DNA of 64,000 nucleotides from DATKRB01 sp963794215 (GCA_963794215.1 CAWCCQ010000007.1:62001-126000); one strand, 5' to 3'. Shown: positions 28,807 through 37,487, numbered from the stretch's first letter. Translations and numbers: made by a program. Notes: generated by a model from the sequence alone, not told the origin.

Positions 28807-29853
28807 ATGGGTCAACGCGTCAACCCACTGCGGGTGGCAGCGGTACAGGACGCCCCGGTGTTCTTGGACCGGGACGCGACGCTCGACAAGACGCTGACCC
28901 TCGTCGAGCGCGCAGCGGGAACCGGGGCCCAGCTCGTGGTCTTTCCCGAGGCGTTCATCGCCGGCTACCCCGACTGGGTGTGGCGGACCACTCCCGTGGA
29001 CGAGCACGCCAGTGCGCTCTACGCAAGGCTCTTCGACAACGCGGTGGTAGTCGGCTCGGCGGTGACTCAGGTGCTCGGGCTGGCGGCTCAGCGGTATGGG
29101 GTGTACCTCTCAATCGGTATCACCGAGCGGGAAACGGTGGGCTCGACGCTGTATTCGACGCAGCTCTTGTTCGGCCCAGACGGCGCGCTGGCCGCGGTCC
29201 ACCGGAAGCTGATACCGAGCGGAGCCGAGCGATTGGTGTGGGGCATGGGCGACGGATCCGGTCTCGCGGTGGTGGAGACCCCGTTCGGACGCATCGGCAC
29301 CTTGACGCATGAGGAGAACTACATGCCCCTTGCCCGCGCCGCGCTCTACGCGCAAGGCGTCGACATCTATCTGGCACCGACGTGGAGCGATGCAGCGGCC
29401 TGGCCGAGTACTTTGCGGCACATCGCCGCCGAGGGTGGCGTCTTTGTCGTGGGTGTGAGCCAGTGCCTGCGGGCCTCTCAGGTGCCCGAGGGTCTCCCTG
29501 GACACCAAATGCTCTACGGCACAGACGACTGGCTCGCACGAGGCAGCACCGAGATCGTGGATCCGACCGGGCGGCCACTGACCGACCTCTTGACCGAGGA
29601 GATCGTTATTGTCACCGCCGACCTTGACGCGAACCGCGCCCGTCACTTGCGCCAACACTTTGATCCGAGTGGTCACAATAATCGGCCCGACGTGTTCCAG
29701 TTGCACGTGGACACGGCTCGCCGCTCACTGTCGGCCCAGGTCGAGCACTGGGTTGAGCATGCACCCAGCGAGGGAGAGCGGGGGTCGGTAGCACCCAGCT
29801 CCACCCATGGCCGACCCCAGGGTCCCGACGCGGCCGACGTTGGCGGACGCTGA
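28807..29853 (+). CDS. Nitrilase-family protein lacking the catalytic cysteine
   Basis: Carbon-nitrogen hydrolase fold, 348 residues from ATG 28807. Of the Glu-Lys-Cys triad, Glu48 (FPEAF) and Lys134 (VHRKLIPS) are present, but the cysteine position, normally in LICWENYMPLAR, reads LTHEENYMPLAR with His168 (codon 29308-29310) in place of Cys. The rest is close to true aliphatic nitrilases (YAQGVDIYLAPTW). Without the nucleophile it should not hydrolyse nitriles, so it may be a pseudoenzyme or a decaying gene. It is in frame with the CoaD-like sequence upstream. Confidence 0.85.
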   Translation: MGQRVNPLRVAAVQDAPVFLDRDATLDKTLTLVERAAGTGAQLVVFPEAFIAGYPDWVWRTTPVDEHASALYARLFDNAVVVGSAVTQVLGLAAQRYGVYLSIGITERETVGSTLYSTQLLFGPDGALAAVHRKLIPSGAERLVWGMGDGSGLAVVETPFGRIGTLTHEENYMPLARAALYAQGVDIYLAPTWSDAAAWPSTLRHIAAEGGVFVVGVSQCLRASQVPEGLPGHQMLYGTDDWLARGSTEIVDPTGRPLTDLLTEEIVIVTADLDANRARHLRQHFDPSGHNNRPDVFQLHVDTARRSLSAQVEHWVEHAPSEGERGSVAPSSTHGRPQGPDAADVGGR

Positions 29854-29993
29854 TCCTGGGCGAGCGTCGCCGACATCGAGGGGACGTCGTCCGCGACCCT
29901 CTTCCCCGCAGGCGCGCAGCGATGCAGGCGGAGCTCCTTGGCGTGCACCGGAACGGTGGAACACGAATTTCACGGGGCCGCGCCCCGGGAGGG

Positions 29994-30446
29994 TCAGGAT
30001 GTTCTGCGTTCGACCTCCGTGGCTTGGGTGTTGTGGTCGGCGTCGTAGCGACCCCTGGCACTTGCGATCTCGTCGCGGTGCACGATGGCCCAGTCGACCA
30101 GCGCCTGGACCGTGTTGAGCAGCGTGGTGCCCAGCGCGGTCAACTCGTAGTCGACCCGGGGGGGGACCACTGCGAACACCGTGCGTTCGACCATGCCGTC
30201 CCGTTCGAGTTGGCGCAGCGTCAGGGTCAGCATGCGTTGGCTGATCCCCTCGATCTCCCGTTTCAGCTCGCTGAAGCGTCGGCGGCGATCCCCGAGCAAA
30301 GCGATGACGAAGACCGACCACTTGTCGCCGATGAGGTCGAGCGTGCGACGTGCCTCGCATGCCCCGGCCTGGCGAGCCCGTTCCCACCAGTCGTCGTCCA
30401 TGGTTCCTTGGATGTGCCCGAGTGACTCGAAGGTGCCGTCTTCCAT
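29994..30446 (-). CDS. HxlR-family winged-helix regulator
   Basis: 150 residues with a winged helix-turn-helix of the HxlR type: ARRTLDLIGDKWSVFVIALLGDRRRRFSELKREIEGISQRMLTLTL spans recognition of the family, with a single Cys at the N-terminal end (GACEARRTL) that in relatives senses oxidants or electrophiles. ATG at 30446, with a second candidate MDDDWW at 30401. It is divergent from yceI and the gap of 86 nt holds a perfect palindrome, so it probably represses yceI and itself. Confidence 0.9.
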   Translation of the reverse strand: MEDGTFESLGHIQGTMDDDWWERARQAGACEARRTLDLIGDKWSVFVIALLGDRRRRFSELKREIEGISQRMLTLTLRQLERDGMVERTVFAVVPPRVDYELTALGTTLLNTVQALVDWAIVHRDEIASARGRYDADHNTQATEVERRTS

Positions 30447-30475
30447 CGCTGCCCATGGTGACAGACAATGTGGTC

Positions 30476-30492
30476 AGTTACAAGTAGTAACT
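30476..30492. promoter_or_regulatory. Palindromic operator between hxlR-type and yceI genes
   Basis: AGTTAC at 30476-30481 and GTAACT at 30487-30492 form a perfect 6-bp-arm inverted repeat with a 5-bp spacer. HxlR-type proteins such as YodB bind imperfect palindromes of this shape (TACT/AGTA or GTAAC-type arms). It lies 30 nt upstream of the regulator start and 41 nt before the yceI start, where a shared operator is expected. Confidence 0.7.
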
Positions 30493-30532
30493 CACCCGGA
30501 AAACAGAACCGGCCTAATGAGGAGGAACCGCC

Positions 30533-31111
30533 ATGCAGCCCGATACCCAGATCGTCGCCCTGCCCCTGATCAGCGGACGGTGGACCGTTGACCCCGACCA
30601 CTCCGCCGTCCTCTTTGGCATTCGCCACCTCGGCCTGTCCAAGGTGCGGGGTCGCTTCGATCACTTCGATGCCACGCTGGACGTTGGCGCTTCCCTCCAC
30701 GAGATACGCGTCGATGCAACCATCGACATGGCGTCGGTGAACACGAACAACGACGATCGTGACGCCCATCTGCGATCCACCGATTTTTTCGGCACAGCGG
30801 CGCACCCGACTATGCGGTTCGTCTCGACCGGCATCGTTCCGGCCAACGAGAGTTACCGACTGTCAGGCGAACTCACCATCAACGGGATCACCCAGCTCAC
30901 CGAAATGGTGGTGGAGTTTCACGGGTTGGAGACGTTCCAGGGTCGCGAGCTCCACGCGGGGTTCAGCGCCGAGGGCCAGCTTCGTCGAAGTGAGTTCGGG
31001 ATCGATTTCGGCTTCTTGCCGCTCGGGGGGGACAGGTTGGCGCTGGCCGACGTCGTCACGTTCGAGCTCGAGCTCCAGTTTGTCGCCCCACGCGCTACCG
31101 AACCGACCTAG
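30533..31111 (+). CDS. YceI-family lipid-binding protein
   Basis: 192 residues with the YceI beta-barrel signature: WTVDPDHSAVLFGIRHLG, VRGRFDHFDATLDV, then NNDDRDAHLRSTDFFGTAAHP and GELTINGITQ. YceI proteins bind isoprenoid chains in a lipocalin-like fold; many are secreted, but no signal peptide is seen here, so this copy looks cytoplasmic. The ATG at 30533 follows a good GGAGGA site. Expression is presumably controlled by the divergent HxlR-type protein. Confidence 0.92.
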   Translation: MQPDTQIVALPLISGRWTVDPDHSAVLFGIRHLGLSKVRGRFDHFDATLDVGASLHEIRVDATIDMASVNTNNDDRDAHLRSTDFFGTAAHPTMRFVSTGIVPANESYRLSGELTINGITQLTEMVVEFHGLETFQGRELHAGFSAEGQLRRSEFGIDFGFLPLGGDRLALADVVTFELELQFVAPRATEPT

Positions 31112-31204
31112 GGGGCGCTGGCCCGGGTGCAGTCGCCTCCGGCGAAGGCAGGGTCACCGATCGGCCGCGTCAGTGCCCGACGCTCCGTCGGGTACGAATA
31201 GGGA

Positions 31205-31567
31205 GTGGAAGAGTCAAGGGTTCGCGCGAAATTGGACGACGAGCGAGCGGCGACAGTGGCTCGCATCCAGGCGATGACTGCAGATCTCGAGGCGATCGTA
31301 CCGGCGTCCCACGGCGCGAACATCGACGACGAGCACGACCCCGAGGGGTCGACGATCGCATTCGAGCGCGCACAGGTTGCCGGACTCCTGGCTGAGGCAC
31401 GTAAGACCCTTGTCGAGCTGGACCGGGCGTTGGCGAGACTTGCTGAGAGGAGCTATTGGGTCTGTGAACGCTGTGGCGTTCGGATCGCTCCAGAACGTCT
31501 CGTGGCCCTCCCTGCGACGCGCACGTGCATTCACTGCGCGGCGCAGGAGCGTGGGCACCCCGAGTAA
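31205..31567 (+). CDS. DksA/TraR-type C4 zinc-finger protein
   Basis: 120 residues: a helical coiled-coil first half (residues about 1-80, with AEARKTLVELDRALARL) and a C4 zinc finger CERCGVRI ... CIHCAAQ. DksA/TraR proteins act through the RNA polymerase secondary channel; actinobacterial forms are mostly uncharacterised. The usual DksA tip motif (DxxDxA) is absent: the first half has DDEHDPEGST instead. GTG start at 31205. Confidence 0.85.
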   Translation: MEESRVRAKLDDERAATVARIQAMTADLEAIVPASHGANIDDEHDPEGSTIAFERAQVAGLLAEARKTLVELDRALARLAERSYWVCERCGVRIAPERLVALPATRTCIHCAAQERGHPE

Positions 31568-31607
31568 TCGGGCCCTGCTCGGTCTCGAATGTCTCTCCGG
31601 GTGCCCC

Positions 31608-33533
31608 TCACGCCCCGGCCCGGGCCGAGGTGGTGGTCGACACTTGGGCCTTCACGATGGTGGCGCGCTTGGTGGTTGTGGTCGTCGTCGTGGTTGTGGT
31701 CGTCGTCGTTGTGGTCGTGGGCGGCAGTGGCGGGGGCGTCTGGAGCGCCTGGACGAGCAAGGAGGCGTAGTACCTGGCCCCGGCGGGATTCAGGTGGACC
31801 TCGTCGGGCTCGAAGTCCTGCGGATTGCTCGCACCGTCGTCGTACCAGTCGACGAGAGTCACATTCGGGTAGGAGTGTGCGACCGTCGCGATGGTCTGAT
31901 TGACGGCTTGTTCCCACGGCTGGGGCACTCGGGTGTTGACCAGGACGATCTTTTTCATCGGACCGAGCGAGTTCAGTACGTTCTCGAGGAGTGACGCCGA
32001 GTAGTACCCGTTGGTGCCGAGCTCGAGGATGAGGCGATCTCCAATGTCGCCCTGGGCCTTGAGCTGTTGGACTTGGGCCTGCACGTCGTAGAGCTGCGCA
32101 CCGACCTGGGCGTCGATCACGATGCCGGGCAACATCTGTTGGAGGTACGGGGCGGCGTCGATCATGATCGAGTCGCCAATGGCCGTGACCCCCTGCCCTG
32201 GCGGCGGGGGCGAGGTGGTCGCCTCGGCAGCACCCGGTGGCTGCGCAACCGTGCTGGTGGTGACCGGTGGCTGGACGTGGTGGGCGGGCGGAAGGATGCT
32301 CTTCACGTCGGCTGCCGGGCTGACCGAGGTCCCCACCACGCCGGCGAAGCCGAGCGCGCAGATCAAGATGCCGACGAGTGCCGTGGTGGCCATCGCCCAT
32401 GCTCCGGTTCCGAGTCGGGGCACCGCTCCCCGACGCAGCTCGGACCAGTGGCGGCCGAGTGCGCCTCGCCGTACCGGTTGCTCGATGAAGCGCCAGGACA
32501 GGGCCGAGACGATGAGGATGGCGACGACCTGGATCAGTGCCCTGAGGACGTTGGGTGGCGCGTTGAGCGGGGTGGTGAGGACGATGATCGGGTACTGCCA
32601 GAGGTACATGCCATAAGAGCGTTCACCTACCCAACGAAGGGGCTCGATGCCGAGCGCGCGATCGGCACGGGCCCCCGGGTGGACGCACACGGCAATGAGG
32701 AGCGCGCTGAGCACCGAGAGCAGGACCATGCCCCCGCGGTAGATGAAGGGGTCGTACTCGCTGGTGCGCCAATAGAGGACCAGGATGCCGAGAAGGGATG
32801 CACCGCCCACTGCCTCGAGGGTGAGGCGGGCGGCCGGGGTGATCGGGTGGAACGTCCGGCCCCTGGGCCAAGCGAAGGCCAGGGCGGCGCCGATGAGGAG
32901 GGCGAAGGCCCGCGTGTCGGTCCCGTCGTAGACCCTGGTGGGGTCGGTGACCGGCGAGTAGAGGAGTGCCATCTCGAGAGCCGAGGCGATGGCGAGGGTC
33001 ACCACGCCGGCGACGATGATGCGCTTGTCCTTGATCCAGCGCAGGGCCGCCAACAACACGATCGGCCAGAAGAGGTAGAACTGCTCCTCGACCGCCAACG
33101 ACCACAGGTGTCCGAGCGCCGAAGGTGGGCCGAAGCGGGTGAAGTACGAGACGTGGTGGAAGATGAACCACCAGTTGCTCGCGTAGAAGACGGCCGGCAA
33201 GACGTTGCTGCGAAGATCGGGCAGCTGTGCCTGGTCGAGAAGGGTGGCCCATCCGATCACCACGAGCAGCATGACAAAGAGGGCGGGCAGGAGGCGTCGG
33301 GCGCGGCGCAGCCAGAAGCGTCCCAGTGCAATGCCACTGTGGCGTCCGTACTCGGCCAGAAGCAGGTCGGTGATCAGGTAGCCGGACAGGACGAAGAACA
33401 CGCCCACGCCGAGCAGACCGCCCTTCGCCCAACCGAAGTTCAAGTGGTAGGCGATGACGCCGAGCACGGCGACGGCTCTGATGCCGTCCAGTCCGGGGTT
33501 GTACGGGCTGTTGCCCTCGACTGGCCTAGGCAT
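31608..33533 (-). CDS. OafA-type membrane acyltransferase with C-terminal SGNH domain
   Basis: 641 residues. Residues about 12-370 are an acyltransferase-3 domain with about ten membrane helices, starting GLDGIRAVAVLGVIAYH (catalytic His) and FFVLSGYLITDLLL. A linker follows, then an SGNH hydrolase-like domain (TAIGDSIMIDA, block I; LGTNG, block III; PDEVHLNPAG, block V). The protein ends in a run of about 15 threonines and a basic tail. Enzymes of this build O-acetylate cell-surface polysaccharides. It lies near a stand-alone SGNH lipoprotein with related motifs. Confidence 0.93.
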   Translation of the reverse strand: MPRPVEGNSPYNPGLDGIRAVAVLGVIAYHLNFGWAKGGLLGVGVFFVLSGYLITDLLLAEYGRHSGIALGRFWLRRARRLLPALFVMLLVVIGWATLLDQAQLPDLRSNVLPAVFYASNWWFIFHHVSYFTRFGPPSALGHLWSLAVEEQFYLFWPIVLLAALRWIKDKRIIVAGVVTLAIASALEMALLYSPVTDPTRVYDGTDTRAFALLIGAALAFAWPRGRTFHPITPAARLTLEAVGGASLLGILVLYWRTSEYDPFIYRGGMVLLSVLSALLIAVCVHPGARADRALGIEPLRWVGERSYGMYLWQYPIIVLTTPLNAPPNVLRALIQVVAILIVSALSWRFIEQPVRRGALGRHWSELRRGAVPRLGTGAWAMATTALVGILICALGFAGVVGTSVSPAADVKSILPPAHHVQPPVTTSTVAQPPGAAEATTSPPPPGQGVTAIGDSIMIDAAPYLQQMLPGIVIDAQVGAQLYDVQAQVQQLKAQGDIGDRLILELGTNGYYSASLLENVLNSLGPMKKIVLVNTRVPQPWEQAVNQTIATVAHSYPNVTLVDWYDDGASNPQDFEPDEVHLNPAGARYYASLLVQALQTPPPLPPTTTTTTTTTTTTTTTTKRATIVKAQVSTTTSARAGA

Positions 33534-33841
33534 CGCGCCAGCGGGGTGAGGCGGTGCAGACGTCGAGTCCTACGGCGCGAGGCACGGGGGCCTGGGCTGC
33601 TCGTTCGTTGCACTCTCCGACGCGGTCCATTCCCACCTGGTCCTTCCGGGTTCCCCAGCCCAAGGAGCCCGCACCGCCACGGCGTCGTCGCCTACGGCGC
33701 CCGACGCGATTGTGACAGCAACCCACGCCGACCGGTACTGCGCTCTGGGGGAGGCGCCTGGCGCCCCCGTCCGGTGCCCCGACCAGGTCCTGGGCGGGCG
33801 TGCTCGCCTGGGGCAGCGCGACGCCTCGGCCTCGGGGGGAA
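33534..33841. other. Intergenic, no gene recognised
   Basis: The 308 nt between the acyltransferase start and the SGNH lipoprotein stop (both minus strand) show no conserved protein, RNA or repeat. A 5' leader for the acyltransferase could lie here. Confidence 0.4.
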
Positions 33842-34618
33842 TCAGACCTCGGAGGCCACCAAGGCGGCCAGCGACTGGGCTCCTGCGCCTCCGATGGGGA
33901 GGTGGGTGCCGTCTGAGTAGACCCAGTCGGGATGTTGGGACTCCAGCGCGTTCCAGTCGGCAAGGACGGTGTTCGGGTAGCGCGCAACGCCGCTGCGGAG
34001 CACGGCGTTGTTCGAGTCTTCCCAGGGTTGGCCCACCACGATCGTCACGAACACGACCCGCGACGCCCCCGTCAGAATCGACATCATGGCGTCGAAGTCG
34101 GCGTCCGAGATAGGTCCGTTGGTGCCGAGGGCGACAACCACGACTGCGCCGAGACGCCCTTCGGAGCGCAGCTGCTGGAGGACGACTTCCCCCTCGGCCC
34201 ACTGCCGACTGACCGCGGCCTCGACGTCGACGCCGGGGACGTCCGCCTGGAGGTTCGCCGCATAATCGAGCATCACCGAGTCCCCCACGGCGGTCACGTG
34301 GCCGGCGATAAGGCCCCCCGCCCCGGCCAACGGCAAGGTGCTCGGCGGTGCCGCGGGGGCGGGCGTCGCAGTCGTCGGTGGTGCCGTGGTTCGCGCCGGC
34401 GTGGAGGTGGCCGAGGTCGGGGCGCCGGACGTCGGGACGGCAGGGATCGAGGCGACTGATGTCGGGGAGGTCGTCGGCGCAGCGGTCGTGGTAGGACCCG
34501 TCGGGCTCGCTGACCGCCGCACCTTGACGGCCACCGGTCCAGACGAACTGCAAGCCGCGAAGATGAACAGGGGCAACGCCACTGCGGCTATCGCGGAGGC
34601 TCGACCCTGACGTCTCAT
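33842..34618 (-). CDS. SGNH-hydrolase-like lipoprotein
   Basis: I start at ATG 34618 (MRRQGRASAIAAVALPLF), giving 258 residues with a lipoprotein signal peptide (lipobox FAAC, Cys about residue 22); the open frame extends to 34732 without support. Thr/Pro/Ala-rich stretch (about 30-90), then the SGNH domain: TAVGDSVMLDYAANL, ALGTNGPISD, and YSDGTHLPIGGAGAQ with the Asp-x-x-His pair. It resembles the SGNH part of the adjacent OafA-type gene, so the two may act on the same envelope polymer outside the membrane. Confidence 0.87.
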   Translation of the reverse strand: MRRQGRASAIAAVALPLFIFAACSSSGPVAVKVRRSASPTGPTTTAAPTTSPTSVASIPAVPTSGAPTSATSTPARTTAPPTTATPAPAAPPSTLPLAGAGGLIAGHVTAVGDSVMLDYAANLQADVPGVDVEAAVSRQWAEGEVVLQQLRSEGRLGAVVVVALGTNGPISDADFDAMMSILTGASRVVFVTIVVGQPWEDSNNAVLRSGVARYPNTVLADWNALESQHPDWVYSDGTHLPIGGAGAQSLAALVASEV

Positions 34619-34960
34619 CCGACGCGGGGGATCCCCGCTTCGCCCCGTGCGGGACGATCCCGCCAGACGCGAGCCGGGACCCGTCGCACACCGACGACCA
34701 AGTGCGCTCTCGAGGCCTTTTCGCACCGACATGCCCTGCTCACTTGAAGTCAGAGTAGTTTGCTCCCGATCCCGATCCCGATCCCGATCCCGATCCCGAT
34801 CCCGATCCCGATCCCGATCCCGATCGTTGCTTCGCGGCGCAGGACCCCGCGGCCCTACAGCGTGTCCCAGTGGGGCGGGTCAATGCGGACCGGAGTAGCT
34901 GGTCGATCTGCACTCGACTAGCATGCTGGGCCGTTCGCACTGCGATCGGGAGGCTCGTGC
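34619..34960. other. Intergenic with hexanucleotide repeat
   Basis: Divergent promoter region between the SGNH lipoprotein (minus) and a small lipoprotein (plus). It holds the CCCGAT microsatellite (34765-34824). No other coding feature is convincing. Confidence 0.6.
34765..34824. repeat. (CCCGAT)x10 microsatellite
   Basis: Ten perfect head-to-tail copies of the hexamer CCCGAT in the divergent promoter region between two lipoprotein genes. Because 6 bp is about half a helical turn, changes in copy number would alter promoter geometry; it could also be a neutral slippage site. It is not within any convincing gene, though it reads as an Arg-Ser or Ser-Gly alternation if translated. Confidence 0.95.
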
Positions 34961-35422
34961 ATGCGAAGATGGCTAGGCGCGCGGATCGTGGTCACCGCCG
35001 CGCTTGGAGCGATCGTCCTGGCGGGTTGCTCGAGCAGCCCGTCGGCGTCGCGGTCGACCACGACTACCGAGTCCGCATCGAACGCCACATCGACGACGAG
35101 CGGCCTGACCTCGACCAGCACACTGCCTCCGGTCACCTCGTCGACGGTGGTCAGTACCGCGACCTGTGACCAGGCGGCCATCTCGGCTGGCGCGATGAAC
35201 GCACCCAGCATCGGACCCGTCCGATCGGTGAGCGGGTTTTCATGTTCTGGCGGCTGGGCCTATGCCAACGTCGAAGTGGGAACCTCGAGTGCCAACTCCT
35301 ACGATGCCGTCATCGTCCTTCAGGCAACTGGGTCGAAATGGATCGTGGCCGACCGGGCAACTGCTTGCTCGAACCACCTCGTTCCGTCGAGCATCTACGC
35401 GCAGGCCTGCACAACCAGTTGA
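34961..35422 (+). CDS. Small secreted lipoprotein
   Basis: 153 residues. The signal peptide MRRWLGARIVVTAALGAIVLAGC has a clear lipobox (LAGC, Cys 23), followed by Ser/Thr-rich linker (residues 25-68) and a small domain with four cysteines (CDQAAIS, FSCSGGWAYANV, ACSNHL, QACTTS), possibly two disulphides. No family recognised. ATG at 34961. Confidence 0.75.
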   Translation: MRRWLGARIVVTAALGAIVLAGCSSSPSASRSTTTTESASNATSTTSGLTSTSTLPPVTSSTVVSTATCDQAAISAGAMNAPSIGPVRSVSGFSCSGGWAYANVEVGTSSANSYDAVIVLQATGSKWIVADRATACSNHLVPSSIYAQACTTS

Positions 35423-35479
35423 GAGGCAGCGAGGTCGACGATGTTCGCGCTCTGTACGCTCGGGCACCGGTCGGGTGAG

Positions 35480-36241
35480 CGGGACGCCGCCGACGCACAT
35501 GGCTCCGAACGAGGGGCGCGACGGCCAATGGTCCCGGGCTCGGAGTGAAGTGTCGCCGAAGAGATAGGACGCTGAGCACGATGCTCGCCAGCGGATCGAC
35601 GATCACGAGTAAGGATTGGGACAGGCGCAATGGGCCGACGTGCAGGGCCAACTGGACGCGGACATGCCGACGACCCCGCCGCCACCACGGCATAGACGGG
35701 CCATTGCGCGAACATTCCACCGATACCATCGGCGGTCAACGTGCGGTCATGGCCTGGATGAATGTCGCTTCGAGTTCCCAGTCCACGGCCGACGCCAACG
35801 CGAACAGGGCCGCTCGCCGGGACGGCGCTCACGAGGATCGGGGCCCCCCAAGCGCTGGAGGTCGGAGTGGCCGAGCCCTCGCTCGGCTCGGCCGCCACGA
35901 TGAAGGCGGCGACCGCCGCACAGGCCAGACCGGCCGATCCCCGGGCCACTCGACTGACGGCCTGGTGAATCCACAGACGACGGAGCACGAGCGCGAAGAC
36001 GAGCTCGGTCATGAGCAGGGCCGGGACGGTCGAGATGAGTCCGTCGTGGAGGGCGACCGCCTGGAAGGCAAAGGCTGCGACCTGAGCTGCCCATCCGAGG
36101 ATCCACAGTAGGCGGCGCAAGAGCTACTGGACGAACCGCCACCCCGCGAACGTTCCGCGGGTGGGCAGTACTGGCGATGTGCTGGGTCAGTAGGTTCACG
36201 GCATTGGAGAGCGCCGCCGCCAGCGCGAGCACAACGTTCAT
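35480..36241 (-). pseudogene. DMT-family (EamA) transporter relic
   Basis: Fragments of a drug/metabolite-type membrane transporter in at least three frames on the minus strand: MNVVLALAAALSNAVNLLTQHIAST (from ATG 36241), then WILGWAAQVAAFAFQAVALHDG and ALLMTELVFALVLRRLW, then MFAQWPVYAVVAAG, then VGPLRLSQSLLVIVDPLASIVLSV. Between them the frame is lost at about 36150, 35850 and 35680. Multiple lesions, so non-functional. The far end is uncertain. Confidence 0.7.
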
Positions 36242-36419
36242 GGGGCTCGGCCTGAAGGGGCCCGCGCCTGCCATACAAGGTGGTCCGAGCAGCCCTCCAC
36301 TTGCAAGCAGCCTTGGTGGCGTGCGCAGCTGGGTCAAGGGCGGCGTCGGAGTATGAACCGCTCCCTCAGAATGGCGCGACAGCTGCCGCAATAATTGGCC
36401 CCAACACCGCGTTGAGCAG

Positions 36420-37148
36420 GTGGTGCGAATTGAGATCTTCTCTGATGTGGTCTGTCCGTGGTGCGCAGTAGGCAAACGCCGTCTGGAGCGAGCGCTCGAG
36501 CGGTTCTCGCACGTCGACGAGGTCGAGGTGGTGTGGCGGGCGTTTGAGCTCGATCCCCAGGCGCCGGTCCGGCGTACCGCCGGTGACTCTGCGCAACGGC
36601 TTGCCACCAAGTACGGAATGAGCCGAGAGGAGGCGCTGTCCGTTCACGCCCAGCTGACGGCCACCGCCGCCGCCGAAGGTCTCGACGTCCACTTCGACCG
36701 GGTCCAACCGGGGAACACCTTCGACGCCCATCGGCTGCTCCATCTCGCGGGCGAGCAAGGAGCAGCGTTGCAGGACGCGCTGAAGGAACGGCTGTTCCTC
36801 GCCTACTTCAGCGAAGGCGCAGCGATCGGAGAGCCCGAGACCCTCGTGCGGCTGGCGGCTGAGGTCGGACTGGACGCTGGAGAATGCTCCGAGCTCCTCG
36901 CCGGCGATCGCTACGCCGACGAGGTTCGGGCCGATGAGCAAGACGCGCGTCGATTGGGCGTCACCGGCGTTCCGTTCTTCGTCGTTGATTCGACGTTCGG
37001 AATAGCGGGGGCCCAGGATCCTCAGGTAATCCTTGAGGTCCTCGAGGAGGCCTGGGCGAGGGGCCACGCTCCGCAGCTGCCCATGGTTCCCGTCGGCTCC
37101 CCAGGCAGCGACAGCGCCAGCTGCGGGGACGAGAGCTGCGCGATCTGA
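36420..37148 (+). CDS. DsbA-family (FrnE-like) thioredoxin-fold protein
   Basis: 242 residues with the thioredoxin-fold active site FSDVVCPWCAVGKRRL at the N-terminus (CPWC) and the cis-Pro segment RLGVTGVPFFVV near residue 180. The FrnE/DSBA-like subfamily comprises cytoplasmic oxidoreductases or isomerases; there is no signal peptide here. The C-terminus adds two cysteines (SASCGDESCAI), a common feature of this subgroup. GTG start at 36420 or 36423. Confidence 0.93.
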   Translation: MVRIEIFSDVVCPWCAVGKRRLERALERFSHVDEVEVVWRAFELDPQAPVRRTAGDSAQRLATKYGMSREEALSVHAQLTATAAAEGLDVHFDRVQPGNTFDAHRLLHLAGEQGAALQDALKERLFLAYFSEGAAIGEPETLVRLAAEVGLDAGECSELLAGDRYADEVRADEQDARRLGVTGVPFFVVDSTFGIAGAQDPQVILEVLEEAWARGHAPQLPMVPVGSPGSDSASCGDESCAI

Positions 37149-37232
37149 TCATCTGTGGACGGGCGAGCCATAGTCGGATCGACTCGTGGGCGTCAACGGC
37201 GGCTCAGGCCGATCGGTGGACGCTGTCGACGA

Positions 37233-37487
37233 TCAGAGGATGGTGTAGGGCGCACCGCACGGGGAGGTGTCGCCAGTCCGGCCCCATCGACGGCACTCGG
37301 GATCGTCGCACCACCCGACGCGGAAGCGGAAGGCGATGGCATCCTGTACGTCGTCATCGCAAAGGTACTGGGCCGGTAGTCGTTCTACCCTGATCGTGCC
37401 GTCAGGCTGCGCACGAGCCTTGGTGTTCCTCAGCGGATAGATCGCCCGAGAGGTCGACCTTCCACAAACGAGGCACGGTTGTCGCAT
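37233..37487 (-). CDS. Small cysteine-rich protein (zinc-binding type)
   Basis: 84 residues from ATG 37487: MRQPCLVCGRSTSRA at the start, then a middle CDDD and a C-terminal CDDPECRRWG, three CxxC-like clusters that suggest one or two zinc sites. No family recognised. It is 142 nt downstream of the ClpP-like gene in the same orientation, so it could be the last gene of that operon. Coding potential is judged from the cysteine pattern only. Confidence 0.5.
   Translation of the reverse strand: MRQPCLVCGRSTSRAIYPLRNTKARAQPDGTIRVERLPAQYLCDDDVQDAIAFRFRVGWCDDPECRRWGRTGDTSPCGAPYTIL

Noticed and set aside
31665..31730. GTGGTTGTGGTCGTC-type low-complexity repeat as a possible regulatory or CRISPR-like array
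   Set aside because: It is simply the complement of ACC/ACG threonine codons in the acyltransferase tail; no spacers.
32067..33920. 617-codon plus-strand frame opposite the OafA-type gene
   Set aside because: Acidic/His-rich shadow of a transmembrane protein; no domain recognised.
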